Source: DATMFV01 sp035555975 (GTDB lineage Bacteria > Verrucomicrobiota > Verrucomicrobiia > Chthoniobacterales > Chthoniobacteraceae). Taken from it: DNA of 64,000 nucleotides. The notes beneath the pieces are model-generated. The model was given only the letters and a program-made list of their open reading frames with translations, did not search any database and was not told the origin of the DNA. The translations under genes were made by a program, and so were the position numbers. Numbering within the stretch: the stretch's first letter is position 1; every line of letters begins with the position of its first letter. The stretch covers positions 8,788-72,787 of the forward strand of contig DATMFV010000099.1 in the NCBI GenBank assembly GCA_035555975.1. The letters run 5' to 3'. Shown piece after piece: positions 60,068 through 64,000 of this stretch.

Positions 60068-60813
60068 TCCGCCTGCTCGCCTGCTGTTGCCTCCTGTTGG
60101 GAGGGGTGTTTTCCGCCGCCGCTTCGTCGATGGAAGCGCTCGCCCCGGTCATGGAATCGGCGGTGCTCTACCACGACTTTGCCCGCGGGGAAAGTGATCC
60201 GCTCATCGGCGCTTTCAACGGTCGGCTCACCTCCGGCGCGGAAATCGTCGCTGCGAAGGAAGGGAAGGCGCTCCGGACGCGCGGGGGCGGCGTGCTGGAG
60301 ACGCACGACGACCTGCCCGACCTGACCCGCCCCGGGTCGCTCTCCTTCTGGGTTTCGCCCCGGGGATGGGAGTGGGGGGATGAACGCCCCTACAACCGTC
60401 TCTTGAGTTTCTCGGGAGCCGAGGGGGCGTCGATCCAGATCACCCGCGTCGGCCTGTTGCGGCGGCCGGGGGAAGCGGTGGCGCGGCTCGACCGCCTGCT
60501 GCTCCTCTTCCACCGCTTGCCGGGCGAAGCCGCCAACCGGCACATCTCGCTCGGGGCGACCGACGAAACCACCTGGGTCGACGGGAGCTGGCACCTCTTT
60601 GTCTTGAGCTGGAACGGCGCGGCGTGGTCGCTCTCCGTCGATGCCGGGCCGCCGAAGCGGATCAGCCTCTCGCGTCCCCTTGATGCCGATACCCTCGATC
60701 GTTTTGCGCTCGGCGGAAGCGAGGAGCCGACCCTTTTCCGGCATCTCGCGCTTTATCGGAAGGAACTCAACGAAGAGGAGATCGCCACCCTCTACCAACA
60801 CCAGCACCCGTAA
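60064..60813 (+). CDS. Small exported LamG-like lectin domain protein (cassette C)
   Basis: A 249-residue protein with a signal peptide (LLACCCLLLGGVFSAAAS) and one LamG/concanavalin-like domain (GKALRTRGGGVLETHDDLPD, SLSFWVSPRGWEW, DGSWHLFVLSWNGAAWSLSV, FRHLALYRKELNEEEIATLY). It is translationally coupled to the DUF6067 gene and probably binds the same glycan, as an accessory lectin. The same kind of domain is fused to the enzyme in cassette A. Confidence 0.78.
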   Translation: MIRLLACCCLLLGGVFSAAASSMEALAPVMESAVLYHDFARGESDPLIGAFNGRLTSGAEIVAAKEGKALRTRGGGVLETHDDLPDLTRPGSLSFWVSPRGWEWGDERPYNRLLSFSGAEGASIQITRVGLLRRPGEAVARLDRLLLLFHRLPGEAANRHISLGATDETTWVDGSWHLFVLSWNGAAWSLSVDAGPPKRISLSRPLDADTLDRFALGGSEEPTLFRHLALYRKELNEEEIATLYQHQHP

Positions 60814-60828
60814 AGGGAGAAAAAATTT

Positions 60829-60841
60829 GGGGTCAACTCTT
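60829..60841 (+). repeat. Solo copy of the RAYT-linked motif
   Basis: GGGGTCAACTCTT preceded by AAAAAATTT, the same core as the REP element upstream of the RAYT gene (51846-51866, minus strand). It marks the junction between cassette C and the foreign-looking GGT gene. Confidence 0.5.
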
Positions 60842-60933
60842 TAGGCTTCAGGTCGTATTCGCTTGAAACCCGTCTTGAGAAAAGGAATGCTTCCTTTGAA
60901 TCAGCCACAAAATAGGAAAAGGAAGGACATAAC

Positions 60934-62613
60934 ATGACCGGTCATTGGCGGGATCGCGCGGCTACCCTCTTTCAGTGTCAGAATCAGCCGGCAACTTCCA
61001 GCCGCAGCATGGTAGTGAGCAATCATCCGCTGGCTTCGAGCGCCGGTGCCGAGATGCTCGCGGCAGGCGGCAACGCCATTGATGCCGCGATGGCAGCGCT
61101 GTTTACGCTGACGGTGGTCGAACCGATGATGGTCGGCATCATCGGCGGCGGCATGGCGCATATTCGCACCGCCGATGGCCGCCACCGCTTCATCGACGGC
61201 CAAAGCTCCGTGCCGTTTTCGGTTCGTCCCGACGCTTACCAGGCGAAGCCGGGTGTGCCGCACGACGTCTTCGACACGGTTGGCGACGAAAACCTCAATG
61301 GCCCGAAAGCCGTTGCGACGCCGGGTTCGCTGAAGGCGTGGTGCGAGACCTTGCGCCGGTTCGGCACCATGAGCCTTGCCGAGGTGATGCAGCCCGCAAT
61401 CAAGCATGCCTCACGCGGCTATGTGGCGACGCCCTATCTGCACGAGTGCATCCTCGAAAGCGCCGCCGAGATGCGCAAGGACAAGGCGATCTCGGCGATC
61501 TATCTGCCGGAGGGTGAGCCGCTCAAAGCCGGGGAGCGGGTGGTGCAATCGGAATATGCGGAGACGTTGAAGTACCTTTCGCAGCATGGCGAAGCGGCTT
61601 TGTATCAGGGACCGCTCGGCGACATCCTCGTCGACTACATGAAAGCGCATGGCGGCTTCATCACCCGGGAGGATCTCGCCGGTTACAAGACCATTGAGCG
61701 CGAGCCGATCCGCTGCGACTATCGCGGCTGGCAAATTCTGGGACCGCCGCCGCCTGCGGCGTCGGGCGTACACATCGCGCAGATGCTCAACATCCTCGAA
61801 GGGTACGATCTCGCCGGACTCGGTTTTGGCTCTGCGGAAACGATCCATTACCTCGCCGAAGTCCTCAAGATCGCCTTCGCCGATCGTACGGCGGCAAGCG
61901 GCGATCCGGATTTCGTCAACGTACCGGTCGAGCGGCTGATTTCGAAGGCCTATGCGGAGGAGCGCCGCCGCGCGATCTCGCCGGAGCGTGCGCAGTCATG
62001 GAGTGCCGGCAGGGCGCAACTTGAAGGCGCTCATACCACGCATCTGACGGCGGCGGATGCGTTTGGCAACGTGGTTGCGACCACGCAGACCATCAATAAT
62101 CTGTTCGGCGCCAAGATCCTGGTTCCCGGCCTCGGCACGGTGCTCAACAATTATATGTACCTTTACGATCCGCGCCCGGGCCGCGCGCTGTCGCTGGCAC
62201 CGGGCAAACGCGTGACCACCTCGATGTCACCGATGATGGCGCTTCGCGACGGCAAGCTGGTTTATGCGCTCGGCTTGCCGGGCGGAAAGAAAATTTTTCC
62301 CAGCGCCATGCAGGCGCTGATCAATCTGATCGACCACGGCATGAGCCTGCAGGAAGCGGTCGAAGCGCCCCGGGTCTGGACCGAGGGCAATGCCCTCGAA
62401 GTCGAGTCGGCGGTGCCGGAAAGCGTGCGTGCCAGGCTTGCAGCAAGGGGTCACAAGGTGGAGGTGGTGCCGACGATCGCCGGTGGCATGAATGCGATCG
62501 AGTTCCACGACGACGGTCGAATGTCGGGCGCGGCCTGCTGGCGCGCCGACGGCACGCCGATCGGCATGGCTGGCGGGCTCGCACGTGCGGGTGTGCGGTT
62601 CGGGTTGGCGTAA
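60934..62613 (+). CDS. ggt: Gamma-glutamyltransferase
   Basis: A 559-residue GGT with a good ribosome site (AGGAAGGA). The autoprocessing/nucleophile region is AHTTHLTAADAFGNVVATTQ, and the N-terminal substrate region is SAGAEMLAAGGNAIDAAMAA. It splits gamma-glutamyl bonds of glutathione and similar compounds; some family members cleave other amides. No signal peptide is seen. The wording of the protein and its codon use recall Rhizobiales homologues and differ from the neighbours, which points to transfer. A REP motif lies just upstream. Confidence 0.9.
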   Translation: MTGHWRDRAATLFQCQNQPATSSRSMVVSNHPLASSAGAEMLAAGGNAIDAAMAALFTLTVVEPMMVGIIGGGMAHIRTADGRHRFIDGQSSVPFSVRPDAYQAKPGVPHDVFDTVGDENLNGPKAVATPGSLKAWCETLRRFGTMSLAEVMQPAIKHASRGYVATPYLHECILESAAEMRKDKAISAIYLPEGEPLKAGERVVQSEYAETLKYLSQHGEAALYQGPLGDILVDYMKAHGGFITREDLAGYKTIEREPIRCDYRGWQILGPPPPAASGVHIAQMLNILEGYDLAGLGFGSAETIHYLAEVLKIAFADRTAASGDPDFVNVPVERLISKAYAEERRRAISPERAQSWSAGRAQLEGAHTTHLTAADAFGNVVATTQTINNLFGAKILVPGLGTVLNNYMYLYDPRPGRALSLAPGKRVTTSMSPMMALRDGKLVYALGLPGGKKIFPSAMQALINLIDHGMSLQEAVEAPRVWTEGNALEVESAVPESVRARLAARGHKVEVVPTIAGGMNAIEFHDDGRMSGAACWRADGTPIGMAGGLARAGVRFGLA

Positions 62614-62663
62614 AGGGCTCAAAGCCTTGGCTGGTGAGGACCGCCCCCGTCACCCGGAAAGCT

Positions 62664-63839
62664 TCACACCTTCGGCCAGATATTCATGGCCAGAGAGCGA
62701 AAATTTCTCACACGATGGAAAGTCAGGCAATCCGCATCATGATGATGTCCGGAGTTCAGGGAGCTTCGCGACAGAATCGCCAGATCTTCTCCGTCAACGT
62801 GGACTGACGGATACATGAACGATTGTGTCAGTTTCTCCGCCGCGGCAATGCAACCGGCCGGAAACCAGTTGAGCGCGTCGCAGGCATACCACAGCATCAG
62901 AAACCGCCGGTCACTGACTCCCGGGGGATGCTTGAACGGGTACGGGTCCTCCACCCATCCCTGTGTGTTGGCCGCGATGTTGGATGCCATCCAGAACAGT
63001 TTCGATGGCTCATCATAAATGATGTAAAACTTGCACTGCCCGCCGGGAAGCGCCGAGAGCTGTGTGAAGGCAAAGTTTAATTCACCCTGCTCGTCGGTCA
63101 GGTCAAACACCGCGGCCATATTGGCCGTTCCCTGCCGGTCGATGATCGCGCGTGATAAAACTCTCAGTTTTCCGTTAATCCGGATCACGTTGCCCTCCAG
63201 GCAACGGTTGGAAGGGCCTGGAAAAAGCCCCGGGTTCAATTCCTTTGGAATCGGCATTTCCACCAGTTGGGAAATCCTCCAGGCAGCGGCATGGAGAGGG
63301 CCTTTGGCCAAATCGCAGCAAATCACCGCCGGTTTCTGACAGATTTCGCTGACGGAAAAATACAATTTACCATCCCAAACGGCCATCTGGGTCTGGTGCA
63401 GGCAATACCAGGTGGGCGTCTCTCCACCGTCCGCAGCCGTGATGATCTCTATCGGCTGCGTCCAGTTTTTCCCTTCGTCCCCGCTCGCCAATATCCAGAC
63501 TTTTCCCCGATGGGTTCTGGGGCCCACGAGCATATAAAGCGTGCCCTCATAAACAAAAAGGGCGGACTCCACCACCTCCTGGAACGGCAAAAAACAAACC
63601 GTTTCCCACGTTTCGCCATGATCCCCGCTTCGGGCAACGACGATTCCGTCGGCAATAGGCCCCTTCCCGGATCTGAGCCGCCGTACCCGATTGCCGACAG
63701 CGACAAAGCGTCCGCCCGGAAGCAGGGCGAATCCGTTGCTATAAAAGAGCGGATAGCTGTTTTCGTCCCCCTCGGGCACCGTGGCTACCGTCGTGAAATT
63801 TTGCGCCAACGCGCGTACAAACCCGCCGTGTTCACTCAT
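62664..63839 (-). CDS. Sialidase-like beta-propeller protein
   Basis: A 391-residue protein from the ATG at 63839 (AGGAAAGGTG ahead of it). It has Asp-box type turns (ARSGDHGETWE; ASGDEGKNWTQ) and repeated hydrophobic blades as in BNR/sialidase folds. No signal peptide is present. The base composition is lower in GC than in most of the window. Activity may be toward sialic or other acidic sugars, or it may be a propeller without that activity; the key Arg triad cannot be assigned by eye. Confidence 0.7.
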   Translation of the reverse strand: MSEHGGFVRALAQNFTTVATVPEGDENSYPLFYSNGFALLPGGRFVAVGNRVRRLRSGKGPIADGIVVARSGDHGETWETVCFLPFQEVVESALFVYEGTLYMLVGPRTHRGKVWILASGDEGKNWTQPIEIITAADGGETPTWYCLHQTQMAVWDGKLYFSVSEICQKPAVICCDLAKGPLHAAAWRISQLVEMPIPKELNPGLFPGPSNRCLEGNVIRINGKLRVLSRAIIDRQGTANMAAVFDLTDEQGELNFAFTQLSALPGGQCKFYIIYDEPSKLFWMASNIAANTQGWVEDPYPFKHPPGVSDRRFLMLWYACDALNWFPAGCIAAAEKLTQSFMYPSVHVDGEDLAILSRSSLNSGHHHDADCLTFHRVRNFRSLAMNIWPKV

Positions 63840-63859
63840 CAATTCACCTTTCCTGTTTA

Positions 63860-63991
63860 GGGCGTGTTTACGAATTTAAGTGAGAGGCGACTAAAAGCCG
63901 CTTTTTGGCCCAAAATGGGTTTCCTCGGGCGTCCGAATCTCGATTCGGCCTTCCTCGAAAGCCCCATTTTTGCCTCAAAAATCGTTCTTTT
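63860..63991 (+). repeat. Long imperfect inverted repeat at the window end, possible insertion-element end
   Basis: After the opening GGGCGTGTTTACG, an extended imperfect hairpin runs from about 63893 to 63991. Its centre is CCGAAT (63933-63938) and ATTCGG (63943-63948). Outer parts pair AAAAG with CTTTT, CTTTTTGG with CCTCAAAAA, and AAATGGG with CCCCATTT. The element probably continues past the window edge. Confidence 0.5.
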
Positions 63992-64000
63992 ATTCATCCT

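Overview
The window is densely coded, high-GC bacterial chromosome. The best fit is Verrucomicrobiota (Opitutia-like or a close relative). That rests on the combination of exosortase with PEP-CTERM proteins, autotransporter-associated beta-strand proteins, type II pseudopilins of the H-X9-DG class, DUF5069, DUF4838 and DUF6067 proteins, and LacI/GntR sugar regulators. The assignment is inferred from gene families, because no rRNA or tRNA gene was found in the window.

Layout. 1-4653: the end of a heavy-metal P-type ATPase, then a leftward group of msrA, a double-cupin protein and a GH13 amylase-like enzyme. 4921-12255: cassette A, made of a LacI regulator, a PEP-CTERM protein, a pseudopilin, a large secreted enzyme-like protein and an SGNH hydrolase. 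12392-16624: a Fur-like regulator and sufC-sufB-sufD. 16893-25203: an AhpD-like protein, then cassette B (LacI, PEP-CTERM, pseudopilin, DUF4838 protein) with a divergent carbohydrate-enzyme-like gene. 25204-31162: a papain-like secreted protein, a coupled carrier protein / FAD oxidoreductase / AMP-ligase trio, and EpsI plus exosortase. 31285-38187: a Gfo/Idh/MocA oxidoreductase, a Tgt fused to an MnmD-like methyltransferase, a K+ channel with RCK domains, a KamA-type radical SAM enzyme and a DUF5069 protein. 38446-50141: mostly housekeeping genes (ferredoxin, DUF721, folB, M24 peptidase, pilin, pheA, two lipoproteins, a YhaM-like protein, apaG, thiD, tonB/exbB/exbD, def, crcB). 50142-51870: a REP/RAYT region. 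51901-53472: an AraC regulator and a DUF417 membrane protein. 53565-60813: cassette C (GntR/LacI hybrid regulator, PEP-CTERM, pseudopilin, DUF6067 protein, LamG protein). 60829-64000: a foreign-looking end with a gamma-glutamyltransferase, a sialidase-like protein and a long inverted repeat.

The most striking pattern is that one four-part unit (sugar-type regulator, PEP-CTERM protein, H-X9-DG pseudopilin, large exported carbohydrate-active protein) occurs three times. The units share gene order and tight spacing, but each carries a different enzyme. An exosortase and EpsI that could process the PEP-CTERM proteins lie in the same window. This looks like a modular, locally regulated surface system for polysaccharide use. 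Other unusual items are the coupled ACP/FAD/AMP-ligase operon preceded by a perfect 21-bp palindrome, the Tgt-MnmD fusion, twin LacI operators (one over the start codon), and clusters of hairpins with three-base loops linked to a RAYT transposase.
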